A stretch of 64,000 bases of DNA from an uncultured Selenomonadaceae bacterium (GTDB lineage Bacteria > Bacillota > Negativicutes > Selenomonadales > Selenomonadaceae). The translations under genes and the position numbers were made by a program. Numbering within the stretch: position 1 is the stretch's first letter; every line of letters starts with the position of its first letter. The notes under the pieces are model-generated. The model was given only the letters and a program-made list of their open reading frames with translations. It was not told the DNA's origin and did no database searches. The stretch is from NCBI GenBank assembly GCA_905234235.1, contig CAJOHN010000005.1:62001-126000 (forward strand). The letters run 5' to 3'. This document shows, one piece after another, positions 8,709-17,627 of this stretch.

Positions 8709-10067
8709 TCAGATAAGCTCAATAATTTTTTCCATGTGCATGACGTGCGAAGCCTTGAACAAAATCGTATCGCCGTCGCGGACAAGTTCCAAAATTTTTC
8801 TAGCGGCGTCTTCGTGCGTGTCGAAGCTGTAAATATTTTTCAAACCGGCATCACGCGCCCCAGCCGCAATGAACTTGCCGAGCTCTCCGAGTGTTATTAA
8901 CGTGTCGAATTTGTATTCAACGAGATCCACGCCAATCTCCCTGTGAACTTTTTCGGAAATATTTCCAAGCTCCAACATGTCGCCCAAAACCGCGATTAAT
9001 CGTCCGTCATAAACCTCAGAAGTCGTCCGAATCGCTGCACGCATTGAAGCCGGACTCGCGTTGTAAGCGTCGTTAATTATCGTCAAGCCGTCGCGCCGAA
9101 TCACTTCGTAGCGCATTTTAGTTGTCGTCAACGTTGAAAAGCCGCGTTGAACTTCGGGCACCGTCAATCCGCAGGCATAACCCGCCGCTATCGCCGCCAA
9201 CGCATTCGAGACATTATGGCGACCGAGCATTGGGATTTCAAAATCATAATTTTTGCCGTGAAAGTCCAAAGTAAATTCCGTCGACACGCTACCGATTAAA
9301 ATGTCCTTCGCGACAAAATCCGCGTCCTTATCCAAAGAGTAAGTCAAAACTTTAACGCCGTCGCCCGCAATATTTTTCATTCCCAACGTGTGCTGATTGT
9401 CTGCGTTCAAAATAATCGTGCCGCCCGCTTGAATCGCCTCGACAAGTTCGCCCTTAGCCTTTGCGATATTTTCTATCGAGCCTAAAAGTTCAATGTGCGC
9501 CTCGCTGACGTTCGTGACAATGCCAATCGTCGGCTTAACAACTTCGGCGAGCGATTCAATCTGTCCAAGCCCGCGCATTCCGATTTCGACGACGGCGGCT
9601 TTATGTCTATCGTTGAGTTCAAGCAACGTCATCGGGACGCCGACCTCGTTATTAAAGTTGCCGGAAGTTTTTTGAACGTGCCCTAAGCCATTCAAAGCGG
9701 CGGCTGTTAAATCTTTAGTTGTCGTCTTGCCGTTGGAACCGGTGACTGCGACGATCGGAATTTGGAAACGGTCGCGCCAAGCTCCGGCGATTTGCCGATA
9801 AGCCTCCAAAGTATCGTCGACTTTCAAAACGATGCCGTCGGGAATTCTTTTAGCGGTTTTACTCACGAGAACTGCCAATGCGCCTTTTTTGAACGCGTCT
9901 TTAGCAAAGGATTCGCCGTTGCAATTCTCGCCTTTAAGCGCGACGAACAACATACCTGCTTTAATTTTCCTGCTGTCAGTGGAGACGCCCTCGAAAAAAA
10001 TTTCAGCGTCCGAATTTACTTCCGCGCCCGTAACTTGCGCGACTTCTTTTAAGCTTAACTTATCCAT
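8709..10067 (-). CDS. murF: MurF, D-Ala-D-Ala-adding ligase
   Basis: Adds D-Ala-D-Ala to the UDP-MurNAc tripeptide. 452 residues. The N-terminal substrate domain includes GVSTDSRKIKAGMLFVALKGE; the ATP loop is VAVTGSNGKTTTKDL; NVSEAHIELLGSIENIAKAKGEL is the metal/carbamoyl-Lys area; NDAYNASPASMRAAI and VLGDMLELG are MurF-specific blocks. It overlaps the murE stop by 13 bp, and its product works with the fused Ddl encoded downstream. Confidence 0.96.
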   Translation of the reverse strand: MDKLSLKEVAQVTGAEVNSDAEIFFEGVSTDSRKIKAGMLFVALKGENCNGESFAKDAFKKGALAVLVSKTAKRIPDGIVLKVDDTLEAYRQIAGAWRDRFQIPIVAVTGSNGKTTTKDLTAAALNGLGHVQKTSGNFNNEVGVPMTLLELNDRHKAAVVEIGMRGLGQIESLAEVVKPTIGIVTNVSEAHIELLGSIENIAKAKGELVEAIQAGGTIILNADNQHTLGMKNIAGDGVKVLTYSLDKDADFVAKDILIGSVSTEFTLDFHGKNYDFEIPMLGRHNVSNALAAIAAGYACGLTVPEVQRGFSTLTTTKMRYEVIRRDGLTIINDAYNASPASMRAAIRTTSEVYDGRLIAVLGDMLELGNISEKVHREIGVDLVEYKFDTLITLGELGKFIAAGARDAGLKNIYSFDTHEDAARKILELVRDGDTILFKASHVMHMEKIIELI

Positions 10068-11521
10068 TGTCTTATTGCCTCCTGCGCAATCTCTCTGTCG
10101 TCGAAATGAATAGTTTTATCTTTAAGTATCTGATACGTCTCGTGCCCTTTGCCGAGAATTAAAACCACGTCGCCCGCCTTTGCAAGCTCAATCGCTTTAA
10201 AAATAGCCGCTCGCCTGTCGATTATGCGCTCGTGAATTTTATCGCCAATGCCGCGTTCAATGTCGTCTAAAATTTTTTCGGGGTCTTCGGTACGCGGGTT
10301 ATCCGAAGTCGCAATAACAATGTCGCTGAATTGCGCGGCAAGCTTGCCCATAATCGGACGCTTTGAATGATCTCTATCGCCGCCGCAACCAAACACCGTT
10401 ATAATTTTGCCCTTAGCAATCTGCGCGGCAGTCTCTAAAACATTTTTTACACCGTCGGGCGTGTGCGCGTAGTCTACGATAACTTCAAACGGAACGTCGG
10501 CAAAAATCCTCTCGAAACGACCGGGCACGCTTTTAAAATTTTCCAATGCACTCTTGATAACTTCGGGCGAAATATTTTCTGTAAACGCCGCGCCAATCGC
10601 CGCAAGCACGTTATAAACGTTGAACAGCCCCGTGATGTGCAAACTTAATTCGAGTTCGTCGCCAATCTTAAAGTTCATGCCGCCGGATTTTATTTCAAGC
10701 TCATTTCCGCGCAGGTTGGCAAGATTTTCGACGCCGTAAGTAATTTTCTTACACAGACAATGCTTAAGAATTTCTGCGCTTGCCGCGTCGTCGACGTTGA
10801 TTATCGCAGTTTTATTTTGCTTACGACCGCGCCGCGAAACCATATCGAAAAGCTTACACTTCGCCCGCAAATAATTTTCCATCGTCCCGTGAAAATCCAG
10901 ATGATCTTGCGTCAAGTTCGTAAAAATCGCCGTATCGAATTCGACGCCCGCAACTCGATTCTCCGCCAACGCGTGGCTCGAAACTTCCATGACGACGACT
11001 TGAATATTTTTATCGCGCATGTCGGCTAAAATGTGTTGCAAATCGATAACGTTAGGCGTGGTGTTGCGAACGGGAAAACTTTCGTCGCCGATAAGAATTT
11101 GAATCGTACCGATAAGCCCGACCGTCAAGCCCGCGCTCTTAAAAATTTCCCGCAATAAATATGTCGTGGTAGTCTTGCCGTTAGTGCCCGTGATTCCGAT
11201 AACTCGCATCGCCCGCGCAGGATAATCGTAAAAATACGGAACGATAACCGCCAGTGCGTTCAACATATCGGGGACAATCAGCGCGGAAGTATTTTCGGAC
11301 GGAATAAAATTTTGTCGCGCCGTGAGGATTGCAACTGCGCCCTTAGCCGTCGCTTGCGGTATGAAATTATGCCCGTCAACGTGTGCGCCTTCCATACACA
11401 CGAATAAATTATTTGCCGTAACCTTGCGCGAATCGTGCTCAATGCCGCTAATCAAAACGTCGTCGCCGATAATACGGGCGTCGGGGATGAGCAATGCCAG
11501 TTCGCTGAGTTTTTTAATCAA
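10055..11521 (-). CDS. murE: MurE, UDP-MurNAc-dipeptide:diamino acid ligase
   Basis: Adds the third stem residue. About 488 residues. Motifs: GIEHDSRKVTANNLFVCMEG, ITGTNGKTTTTYLLREI, TNLTQDHLDFHGTMENYLRAK, FGCGGDRDHSKRPIMG, and the specificity loop TSDNPRTEDPEKILDDI. The DNPR form is the one associated with meso-diaminopimelate, but specificity is inferred, not shown. The ORF-track start at 11575 is too early: AGGAGGGAGGCG lies just upstream of a TTG at 11519-11521, which gives MIKKLSELALLIPD, the usual MurE N-terminus. First gene of the cell-wall operon. Confidence 0.95.
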   Translation of the reverse strand: MIKKLSELALLIPDARIIGDDVLISGIEHDSRKVTANNLFVCMEGAHVDGHNFIPQATAKGAVAILTARQNFIPSENTSALIVPDMLNALAVIVPYFYDYPARAMRVIGITGTNGKTTTTYLLREIFKSAGLTVGLIGTIQILIGDESFPVRNTTPNVIDLQHILADMRDKNIQVVVMEVSSHALAENRVAGVEFDTAIFTNLTQDHLDFHGTMENYLRAKCKLFDMVSRRGRKQNKTAIINVDDAASAEILKHCLCKKITYGVENLANLRGNELEIKSGGMNFKIGDELELSLHITGLFNVYNVLAAIGAAFTENISPEVIKSALENFKSVPGRFERIFADVPFEVIVDYAHTPDGVKNVLETAAQIAKGKIITVFGCGGDRDHSKRPIMGKLAAQFSDIVIATSDNPRTEDPEKILDDIERGIGDKIHERIIDRRAAIFKAIELAKAGDVVLILGKGHETYQILKDKTIHFDDREIAQEAIRQWIS

Positions 11522-11545
11522 AATTTCGCCTCCCTCCTGCCGCCA

Positions 11546-11575
11546 ATTATAATTGAACTTTGCATGAAAACACAA
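11546..11575 (-). promoter_or_regulatory. Putative sigma-70 promoter of the murE operon
   Basis: Read on the minus strand: TTGTGT, an 18-bp spacer, then TATAAT, about 25 bp before the murE ribosome site. Perfect -10 and a 4/6 match at -35. It lies back to back with the plus-strand promoter of the SppA-like gene. Confidence 0.6.
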
Positions 11576-11618
11576 GCCGCGCAGAAAAATTTCGTGACTT
11601 TGATAAATCTGCGCGGCT
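11575..11618. promoter_or_regulatory. 11-bp inverted repeat between divergent promoters
   Basis: AGCCGCGCAGA and TCTGCGCGGCT form a perfect inverted repeat with a 22-bp loop, placed between the murE and SppA-like promoters and covering the -35 region of the latter. No long T-run follows, so an operator or cruciform is more likely than a terminator. The bound protein is unknown. Confidence 0.45.
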
Positions 11619-11628
11619 GTGGTAAAAT
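11600..11628 (+). promoter_or_regulatory. Putative sigma-70 promoter of the SppA-like gene
   Basis: TTGATA, a 17-bp spacer, then TAAAAT. The ribosome site AAGGTGG and the ATG at 11676 follow. Confidence 0.65.
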
Positions 11629-11675
11629 ATTTATGCTGTTAAAATTTTATCTGTTTCAGTAAGGTGGTTTAATCC

Positions 11676-12479
11676 ATGAGCATTTTATCTCGTAAAAAAA
11701 AGATTTTGAAACTCTATTTGAACGGCGAAATAACTTCCAACGCTTCAAAATTCAGTAGCGATAATTCAGTCCAGAAGTTGAAGGAAGAATTACTTGAAGT
11801 AAAGCAGACGAACAAAGACAATTACAAGGGCATTCTTTTGAAGATAAATTCGCCGGGTGGCGCGGCTGCTACCAGTGAGGAATTATCCAAATTGGTTCTC
11901 AGCTTACGGCAGGAGGTTCCTATCGTCACTTCGATTGGCGACAGTGCTTGTTCGGGCGCGTATATGGTTGCCGCCGCCTCGAATTATATTTTTGCCAACA
12001 CATTGTCTTGGACGGGCTCAATCGGCGTGATTATGACGTTGCCGAACTACCAAGAGCTCTCGAAAAAATTGGGGATGTCCGTAAAGACGATTAAAGCCGG
12101 CAAGATGAAAGATTTGGGCAACCCCTTCCGCGAAATGACGCCCGAAGAAGAAAATTACCTTGAAACGCTCGTCAAGTCGGCGCACGAGGAATTTATTAAC
12201 TTTGTAAGGCTCACGCGCCCGAATGCAATTAATCTTGAAGAATTAGCGGACGGCAGAGTTTTGGATGCTCGCACCGCTCTTGAAAACAATCTTATCGACG
12301 CACTCGGCACTGAGGACGACGCGTTGAACTATTTGATGACAGAGATTCTTAACGGCGACGAAAAAGATTTTACTGTAACCGACACCGCGCCCAAGCCCAG
12401 CTTTTTGAAACGAATACTCGATATGAATTCGCCGATTACAATTAAATTCGAGCTACCGGATAATTTCCGTAGGTTTTAA
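11676..12479 (+). CDS. SppA-family (S49) serine peptidase without a membrane anchor
   Basis: 267 residues of the ClpP/crotonase-fold SppA protease. The oxyanion block ILLKINSPGGAAATSEEL is at 53-70, the nucleophile is Ser93 in GDSACSGAYMVAAAS, and the catalytic Lys is probably Lys145 in KAGKMKDLGNPFREMT. Classical SppA degrades cleaved signal peptides at the membrane, but this protein starts MSILSRKKKILKLYLNGEI and has no signal or transmembrane segment, so it is likely cytoplasmic or peripheral. Single-gene unit with its own promoter and a terminator 25 bp downstream. Confidence 0.85.
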   Translation: MSILSRKKKILKLYLNGEITSNASKFSSDNSVQKLKEELLEVKQTNKDNYKGILLKINSPGGAAATSEELSKLVLSLRQEVPIVTSIGDSACSGAYMVAAASNYIFANTLSWTGSIGVIMTLPNYQELSKKLGMSVKTIKAGKMKDLGNPFREMTPEEENYLETLVKSAHEEFINFVRLTRPNAINLEELADGRVLDARTALENNLIDALGTEDDALNYLMTEILNGDEKDFTVTDTAPKPSFLKRILDMNSPITIKFELPDNFRRF

Positions 12480-12501
12480 CTAAAAAATTGCTCCGACTAA
12501 G

Positions 12502-12538
12502 AAAGCCCTCCGACAGTCCCGCCGAAGGGCTTTTATTT
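12502..12538 (+). terminator. Rho-independent terminator after the SppA-like gene
   Basis: AAGCCCTCCG ... CCGAAGGGCTT stem followed by TTTTATTTT. A related CCCTCCGAC...GAAGGG hairpin recurs near 28.64 kb. Confidence 0.8.
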
Positions 12539-12662
12539 TGCGAAGCAACAATTGATCATTTATTTTCAAATTCTTTCATAGCTTTAATTAAAGGATTCAG
12601 ATCGCCGTAAACACTTCGATCAAAAAATTTTCATTTAAATTTACAACGTAGTTAAGTAGTAT

Positions 12663-12785
12663 TCACACTAAAGAATCAACAATCAAGATGAGAAGTATAA
12701 AATTGGCAAAAAGAGCATCTAATTTGTCATAGCGAGTGCTCTGGGGCATGATATTTTCGATTAAGTCTGTTAACTGTGATGTATG
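12663..12785 (-). pseudogene. C-terminal remnant of an IS5-like transposase
   Basis: The minus strand translates to a stub containing IMPQSTRYDKLDALFANFI, ending in a stop at 12663. The RYDKLxxxFxxF pattern is the usual extreme C-terminus of IS5-family DDE transposases. No start, catalytic triad or terminal inverted repeat is visible, so it is a fragment. The rest of the 12.54-12.80 kb gap shows nothing recognisable. Confidence 0.5.
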
Positions 12786-12803
12786 TATAAGCGATAGTTT
12801 AAG

Positions 12804-14261
12804 ATGACGACTTTAAATAAAAAAATTACTTTATCCAGATTGTTAATCATAGTGATGACGTTTTCCATGTTTTTAGGTGTAAGGTTATCACTTTCGTTTG
12901 CTGAACCGCGACTTTTTGAAGGCTATGGCGAATGTGAAATGGGCAATACTGGCGTAGAAAGTATAGATGTTGCACAACGAAAAGCTCGAGATGAAGCTTA
13001 TCGTAACGCAAGTGAGAAGGCTGGTGTTTTTGTTCATTCAATATCTGAAATGAAGGATCATGAGTTAACCAAAGATCAAGTAACTGTTTTATCTGCACAT
13101 TTCTTAAAAATAGAGTACTCTGAGCCGGAAATTGAGCCTATTCCAGGAACGAAAAGTACTGTCAGAGTTAAATGTCACGCTAAGGTTTGGATTGACCCAG
13201 AAGAGTTTATGCAAAAAATAGCTACTTTCACTAGGGAAAAAATTGAAGACCAAGTCAAAATGAGCAAAGATCAAGATAGTTATCGTGAAAAGAATGAAGC
13301 AGAAATTGTTAATTTGCGAGAGCAGTATGAAGAGAATGATGATGAAAATAAGCGGCAGGAAATTGCTGTAGCTATCAAGCATAACGAAGAAAAATTTACT
13401 GCTTCACATTTTTATAAGAGCGGTTCTGAGTTCTATAATAAAGGTGACTTGGCTGAGGCTATAAAATGGTATAATAAAGCTATAGAATTGGATGACAAAT
13501 ATGCGGCTCCTTGGACTGGACTCGGTTGGATTTATAACGACCAAGAGCAATATGCGAAAGCTGTGGAGTGTTTCCAAAAATCCATAGAACTGTATGATGC
13601 TTTCGCTGTTCCTTACAATGGTCTGGCATATGCTTACAATTACAATAAAAACTATGATAAAGCCATAGAGTATGGCAGTAAAGCTGTTCAACTCGATCCT
13701 GACTACGCGGCTGCTTGGAATAATATTGGTCTTGCTTATAACAATCTGGGAGAATATGCCAAAGCTACTGAATACTACAAAAAGGCTATCGCGATTGCCC
13801 CCAATGATGACGTACCTTTGGCTAATCTCGGTAACGTCTTTTATAAGCAAAAAGATTTTGAAAAGGCTTTCGAGCTCTATCAGAAATCAACGCGTATAAA
13901 TCCTAATCATGCAAGCGTTTGGTATAACCTAGGAAATATATACGGTCAGAAGAATGAGTTCGACAAAGCGATTGACAGTTACAAAAAGGTTACTTCGCTT
14001 GATCCCCAGAACATACGTGCTTGGATTATACTGGGATATTTGTACAACGACCAGAAAAAGTTTGAAGATGCCAAGAAATGTTTCAAAAAGGCAATTAAAA
14101 TCAATTCAACCGACGCACTGGCATGGGCAGGTTTGGGTTTTGCTTATGATGGCTCTGAGGATTATGCCAATTCATACGAGGCATATAAGAAGGCAAGCGA
14201 ACTGGATCCGACTAATGAAAATTTCAAAAAGAGCTTGGAAATTTCTAAGCAAAAATTGTAA
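12804..14261 (+). CDS. Secreted TPR-repeat protein
   Basis: 485 residues. An N-terminal signal sequence (LLIIVMTFSMFLGVRLSLSFA) ends around residue 34. Residues 35-140 form a domain with EGYGECEMGNTGVESIDVAQ and VRVKCHAKVWIDPE, resembling the LPP20/SIMPL-like domains of envelope proteins. A short charged helix (about 145-190) follows, then about eight tetratricopeptide repeats to the C-terminus (for example AIKWYNKAIELDDKYAAPW). TPRs mediate protein contacts; in a diderm cell this would sit in the periplasm. The TonB-dependent receptor starts 32 bp downstream, so the two may act together. Base composition is more A+T-rich than the mur block. The precise function is unknown. Confidence 0.8.
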   Translation: MTTLNKKITLSRLLIIVMTFSMFLGVRLSLSFAEPRLFEGYGECEMGNTGVESIDVAQRKARDEAYRNASEKAGVFVHSISEMKDHELTKDQVTVLSAHFLKIEYSEPEIEPIPGTKSTVRVKCHAKVWIDPEEFMQKIATFTREKIEDQVKMSKDQDSYREKNEAEIVNLREQYEENDDENKRQEIAVAIKHNEEKFTASHFYKSGSEFYNKGDLAEAIKWYNKAIELDDKYAAPWTGLGWIYNDQEQYAKAVECFQKSIELYDAFAVPYNGLAYAYNYNKNYDKAIEYGSKAVQLDPDYAAAWNNIGLAYNNLGEYAKATEYYKKAIAIAPNDDVPLANLGNVFYKQKDFEKAFELYQKSTRINPNHASVWYNLGNIYGQKNEFDKAIDSYKKVTSLDPQNIRAWIILGYLYNDQKKFEDAKKCFKKAIKINSTDALAWAGLGFAYDGSEDYANSYEAYKKASELDPTNENFKKSLEISKQKL

Positions 14262-14293
14262 TGTTGTAATGCTACTTGTAAAAGGAGGACATT

Positions 14294-16333
14294 ATGTTCA
14301 AGCTATCATCCGGTCGACTATCTATGCATAAGAAATTGGCACTCGCGTTAGCTTTAAGCAGTAGTGGCTATTTATTTGTTCCGACAAGCGTCGCATTTGC
14401 CGCTGAACAAACCGCTGGCGAGGAAGCGTTGCCCACGAAACAAACCGCTGGCGAGGAAGTATTGCCTCCGAAACAAACCGTTGGAGAGGAAGTATTGCCC
14501 TCGAAACAAACCGCTTACGGTGATGAAGTATTTCCCCCGAAATATCTGGATTTCAGCCAATTCGTCATTACAGCGGATCGTATACCGGTAAACAAATGGG
14601 CGACTCCCGCGAACGTAATAACCATAACCGACAAAGACATTGAAGCCAATCATTATCAAAACATTGCAGAAGCATTAAATCACGTAAATGGCGTAATCGT
14701 TCCCGCAGGGGTGGACATTCCCATTGTAAACGGGTTGGAAAAAGTCTTGGTGTTGATAGACGGTCACCAGCTTTATAATGATGGTGTGGACTATCGCGAC
14801 ACTGTGGAGCTGTCCGCAATCCCCTCAATGAAAAATATTAAGCGTATCGAGATTGTTAAGGGCGGCGGCTCTGCGCTTTACGGTAGTGACGCTGTTACAG
14901 GCATAATCAACATAGTAACCAAAAAAGGTGAACGCAACGAAACAACTTTCGACTTTAACACAGGCTCTTGGCATCAACATAACTATGAGCTGACAAATCA
15001 AGGTGTAGTCGGAGATTTCAGTTGGTTCGTTACAGGCGGCATTCATAAAAGTAAGCCTTATAATTATCCGGGCAGTGTCGAGCGTAGATATAATTCTCGC
15101 TCACGTGAAAGTGATCTTAGTGATAATGCTCTTACAGTCAGATTGGACTATAAAATCAACGAACGCAATTCGCTCACACTTAGTGGACAGCATGTTGCTC
15201 ACAAATACAACAGGGTCTACGAATATACAAACGGTGATCGCTATAAATCGATGTTGTACAATAACGTTTCTCTGGTATACAATTTCAAAGAAAATTCTCA
15301 AACTCCTGGTTGGTTGCGTTATTTTAACGATTATAAAGCCAGAAACGGTTATGACCAAGCTCGTAATAGATCCGAAGTTGGAGACAACAGAGTTTCTAGT
15401 TTCCGTGCACAAGGTCTTGATTATCAGAACAGCTGGATATTCGGACAACATAAAATCGTTACAGGTCTTGAGTGGCATCAGATGGGTACGAAGCATTGGT
15501 CATGGGGTTATGATAATCGAAAGACAATTAACCGCGCTGCCTATTTACAAGATACGATAAGCTTGGGTAAAAAATGGAAAGTCCTTCCGGGCGCACGTTA
15601 TGACAATAACAGTGAATTCGGACATCAGTGGTCTCCAAAATTGGCAGTGAACTACAGAATGGACGATCAAACAAAAGTCTACGCTTCGTGGGGGCGCGTC
15701 TATAAAGCCGCTACGCCTTATCAATTGTACGTTCATCAAGACGATCTCGAAGGTAATCCTCATTTGCGTCCGGAAAAGGGGCATACCGAAATTTTGGGTA
15801 TCGAGCATGATTTCGGCTCTAAGAGCAGTGTGAATGTGAACTTATTCTACGTTGACTTAAATGATGCAATAGATGTTGAAGAGGGTGCTGATGGTAAAGG
15901 TCACTTCATCAATGTCAAAAATGAAAAATCTCGCGGCGTGGAAGCAACTTTTAAACAAAAAATTGACGGTGATTGGAGCTACGATCTCGGTTATGTTTAC
16001 ACTAAAGTAGACATCGAGGGGTTTAACGCCAGCGGCTCATTTACTCAACCGAGAAACTCTTACAGAGTCGGGGTTCATTATAAACATGGCATTTGGCAAG
16101 CTAATTTGCTCGGCATTATGGGACACGGCGGGTTAAATTCAAGTTCTTTTGATGCTACCAGATATGCTGTTTTGGATTTCAATGTTAACTGCAAAGTTCA
16201 CGATAATGCGACGGTTTATCTAAAGCTCAATAATCTTACCAATCAAAATTACTCTTACTATGGTAAAAATGGCACTAGTGTCTATACTTCGCCCGGTCGT
16301 TCATTCCTTGCCGGTGTGGATTTTAGATTTTGA
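14294..16333 (+). CDS. TonB-dependent outer-membrane receptor
   Basis: 679 residues. AAAGGAGG sits 5 nt before the ATG. Signal sequence KKLALALALSSSGYLFVPTSVAFA, then four tandem 11-12 residue repeats (QTAGEEVLPPK type), then the plug domain (FVITADRIPV, VLVLIDGHQLYNDGV, IKRIEIVKGGGSALYGSDAVTGIINIVTKKG) and a 22-strand-type barrel ending SFLAGVDFRF with the terminal Phe used by the Bam machinery. It would import a large ligand (siderophore, haem, cobalamin or glycan) using TonB energy. The plug is closest in style to BtuB/colicin I receptor types; the ligand cannot be told. Its presence shows the organism has an outer membrane. Confidence 0.92.
   Translation: MFKLSSGRLSMHKKLALALALSSSGYLFVPTSVAFAAEQTAGEEALPTKQTAGEEVLPPKQTVGEEVLPSKQTAYGDEVFPPKYLDFSQFVITADRIPVNKWATPANVITITDKDIEANHYQNIAEALNHVNGVIVPAGVDIPIVNGLEKVLVLIDGHQLYNDGVDYRDTVELSAIPSMKNIKRIEIVKGGGSALYGSDAVTGIINIVTKKGERNETTFDFNTGSWHQHNYELTNQGVVGDFSWFVTGGIHKSKPYNYPGSVERRYNSRSRESDLSDNALTVRLDYKINERNSLTLSGQHVAHKYNRVYEYTNGDRYKSMLYNNVSLVYNFKENSQTPGWLRYFNDYKARNGYDQARNRSEVGDNRVSSFRAQGLDYQNSWIFGQHKIVTGLEWHQMGTKHWSWGYDNRKTINRAAYLQDTISLGKKWKVLPGARYDNNSEFGHQWSPKLAVNYRMDDQTKVYASWGRVYKAATPYQLYVHQDDLEGNPHLRPEKGHTEILGIEHDFGSKSSVNVNLFYVDLNDAIDVEEGADGKGHFINVKNEKSRGVEATFKQKIDGDWSYDLGYVYTKVDIEGFNASGSFTQPRNSYRVGVHYKHGIWQANLLGIMGHGGLNSSSFDATRYAVLDFNVNCKVHDNATVYLKLNNLTNQNYSYYGKNGTSVYTSPGRSFLAGVDFRF
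14408..14542 (+). repeat. Tandem 33-bp repeats in the TonB receptor gene
   Basis: Units at 14408, 14441, 14474 (33 bp each) and 14507 (36 bp) encode QTAGEEALPTK, QTAGEEVLPPK, QTVGEEVLPSK and QTAYGDEVFPPK, between the signal peptide and the plug. The first two are nearly identical in DNA, indicating recent expansion. Confidence 0.9.
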
Positions 16334-16418
16334 AGATGACGCGGTAGACGCATGTTCCAAAAATATTCCGTGTTCGTCTCGTCTCGGCTTCGTCGACGTG
16401 TTACAGAAGGAGGTGTTA

Positions 16419-16592
16419 ATGATGAAAAAATTTTTAATCGCAATGGCAATCTGCGCGGGGATGTGTGCGTTCGCTAATACTAGCTTTGCAGAAGCAGCGG
16501 ATCAGCAAACGGCGGAAGCTGTCTCACTTGCTCCGAGCACGTCTGTCGACACCCAACAAATGAGTACTAAGACTAGAGAAGACGATTGTTAA
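16419..16592 (+). CDS. Small secreted protein
   Basis: 57 residues with GGAGG 7 nt before the ATG. MMKKFLIAMAICAGMCAFA followed by NTSFAEAA is a clear signal peptide with an AxA-type cleavage site. The mature part is about 30 residues, acidic and Ser/Thr-rich, ending TKTREDDC; the terminal Cys is unusual. It lies 85 bp after the receptor and before a strong terminator, so it is probably cotranscribed with it. Function unknown. Confidence 0.65.
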   Translation: MMKKFLIAMAICAGMCAFANTSFAEAADQQTAEAVSLAPSTSVDTQQMSTKTREDDC

Positions 16593-16632
16593 AAACATGA
16601 CGAATGTAATCAAATGGTGATTGTTTTCATAT

Positions 16633-16664
16633 TCTGCGGATGATGCGTCCGCAGATTTTTTTTT
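16633..16664 (+). terminator. Rho-independent terminator of the receptor unit
   Basis: TCTGCGGA-TGATGCG-TCCGCAGA perfect 8-bp stem followed by nine Ts. Confidence 0.9.
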
Positions 16665-16715
16665 ACTAACAATTGATAGGGAAAGGGTAGGACACATGCG
16701 GATTGAAACGATAAT

Positions 16716-17080
16716 GAGTTCATCCGTCGGAAGGGGTCGACAGACAAGCCGCTAACATGATTCTCGTTGTCAACAAAATGGATAGAACAAATCTCGGAAA
16801 CACTGACGAGCAACAGAAAGTCATTGCCAACGATTTAACTAAAGTTATTGAGTCTTATACGCCAAATGATTTATATCTCTCGTTTTTGAGCACTGAGGAT
16901 TATTTTTCCGCGCTCGATGAAAGTGACGAAGAAATAAAAACAGAACTGATTGAACGGAGCGGCTATAATATTTTCGTTGATAACTTGAATAAATTCGTCA
17001 CGGAACATGCAATTCTGGCTAAATCAAGAGTTACCGATGGCATAAAAATTTACGACGGTTCCTATGGAGACGATAACTAA
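16716..17080 (+). pseudogene. Middle fragment of a dynamin-like GTPase (G4 region)
   Basis: The ATG ORF starts at 16757, but the same frame runs upstream (GVDRQAANMILVVNKMDR) to a TGA just before. NKMD is the G4 guanine-specificity motif. The G1 (P-loop), switch and G3 motifs are missing, so the fragment cannot bind GTP as it stands. Downstream it has the helical LSFLSTEDYFSALDESDEE and ELIERSGYNIFVDNLNKF stretches of the family that includes LeoA-like dynamins. The missing N-terminal half of a close relative (P-loop to IIDTPGIHTELR) is found on the other strand at 24376-24759. Probably one gene split by rearrangement, or two decayed copies. Confidence 0.6.
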
Positions 17081-17441
17081 AGAAGTTCCAAGCGCATTTG
17101 GCGAAGTTGCCGGTAACATTCTCGGAAAAATGGCTGATGCAACTAATACGGTCACATTAGCTGGGGAAATTGGTTCTTTATCTAAAGTTGTTGGCTCAAA
17201 AGTTAATGACGGCGTGAATTTTATTGTGCAAAATACTTTTACCGACACGATAACGACGACCATCCCGAAAACCGCTGTTTTGCCGCCAAGTACAACGAAT
17301 AAAATCGCCAGTTTTATCTCTCAAAAGTTTAAAGTCGGCAATCAAATCCGAAACGCGTTCAGGAAGTCGAAACATTTTATTTTTGTGAGTAGGTTCGGCA
17401 AGCGCAAATGTCAGTCACATCAAGTTTCGGGTTGCCAATAG
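17064..17441 (+). CDS. Hypothetical protein, likely C-terminal remnant linked to the dynamin-like gene
   Basis: 125 codons, starting in another frame 17 bp before the upstream fragment ends. Rich in V, T, S and G with amphipathic stretches (GEVAGNILGKMADATNTV, GSLSKVVGSKVNDGVNF) and a basic tail (RNAFRKSKHFIFVSRFGKRK). The pattern fits a membrane-touching helical region of a dynamin-like tail, but no domain is recognised. No good ribosome site. Its 3' end runs into the antisense remnant of a sulfite-reductase-like gene, so the last ~20 residues are probably read-through. Confidence 0.35.
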   Translation: METITKEVPSAFGEVAGNILGKMADATNTVTLAGEIGSLSKVVGSKVNDGVNFIVQNTFTDTITTTIPKTAVLPPSTTNKIASFISQKFKVGNQIRNAFRKSKHFIFVSRFGKRKCQSHQVSGCQ

Positions 17442-17606
17442 TCTCGGCGTAAATCAATTTTGTCTTTTCTCTGCGACGCTTTGAATAGTGCCGAGTTGCT
17501 CTGCCGTGAAATGCCCGCCGACACATTTCAGCCGCATGGAAAAATAATTCTGTTGACGTTGACGCATGAACCCGCCCTTTTTGAGTTCTTTGTAATTCAC
17601 GCTCAT
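17377..17606 (-). pseudogene. Remnant of a sulfite/nitrite-reductase-like gene
   Basis: From the ATG at 17606 (TAGGAG upstream) the frame reads MSVNYKELKKGGFMRQRQQN then LKCVGGHFTAEQLGTI, the N-terminus of ferredoxin-type sulfite/nitrite reductases, and stops at 17454. Another frame continues IYAETIGNPKLDVTDICACR and stops at 17377; the IGNPKL...C pattern is the start of the iron-sulfur core of the same family. The siroheme-binding body is gone, so the gene is dead. It was the last gene of the sulfate operon, where sulfite reduction belongs. Confidence 0.55.
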
Positions 17607-17627
17607 GTTAATCGCTCTCCTAAAATT

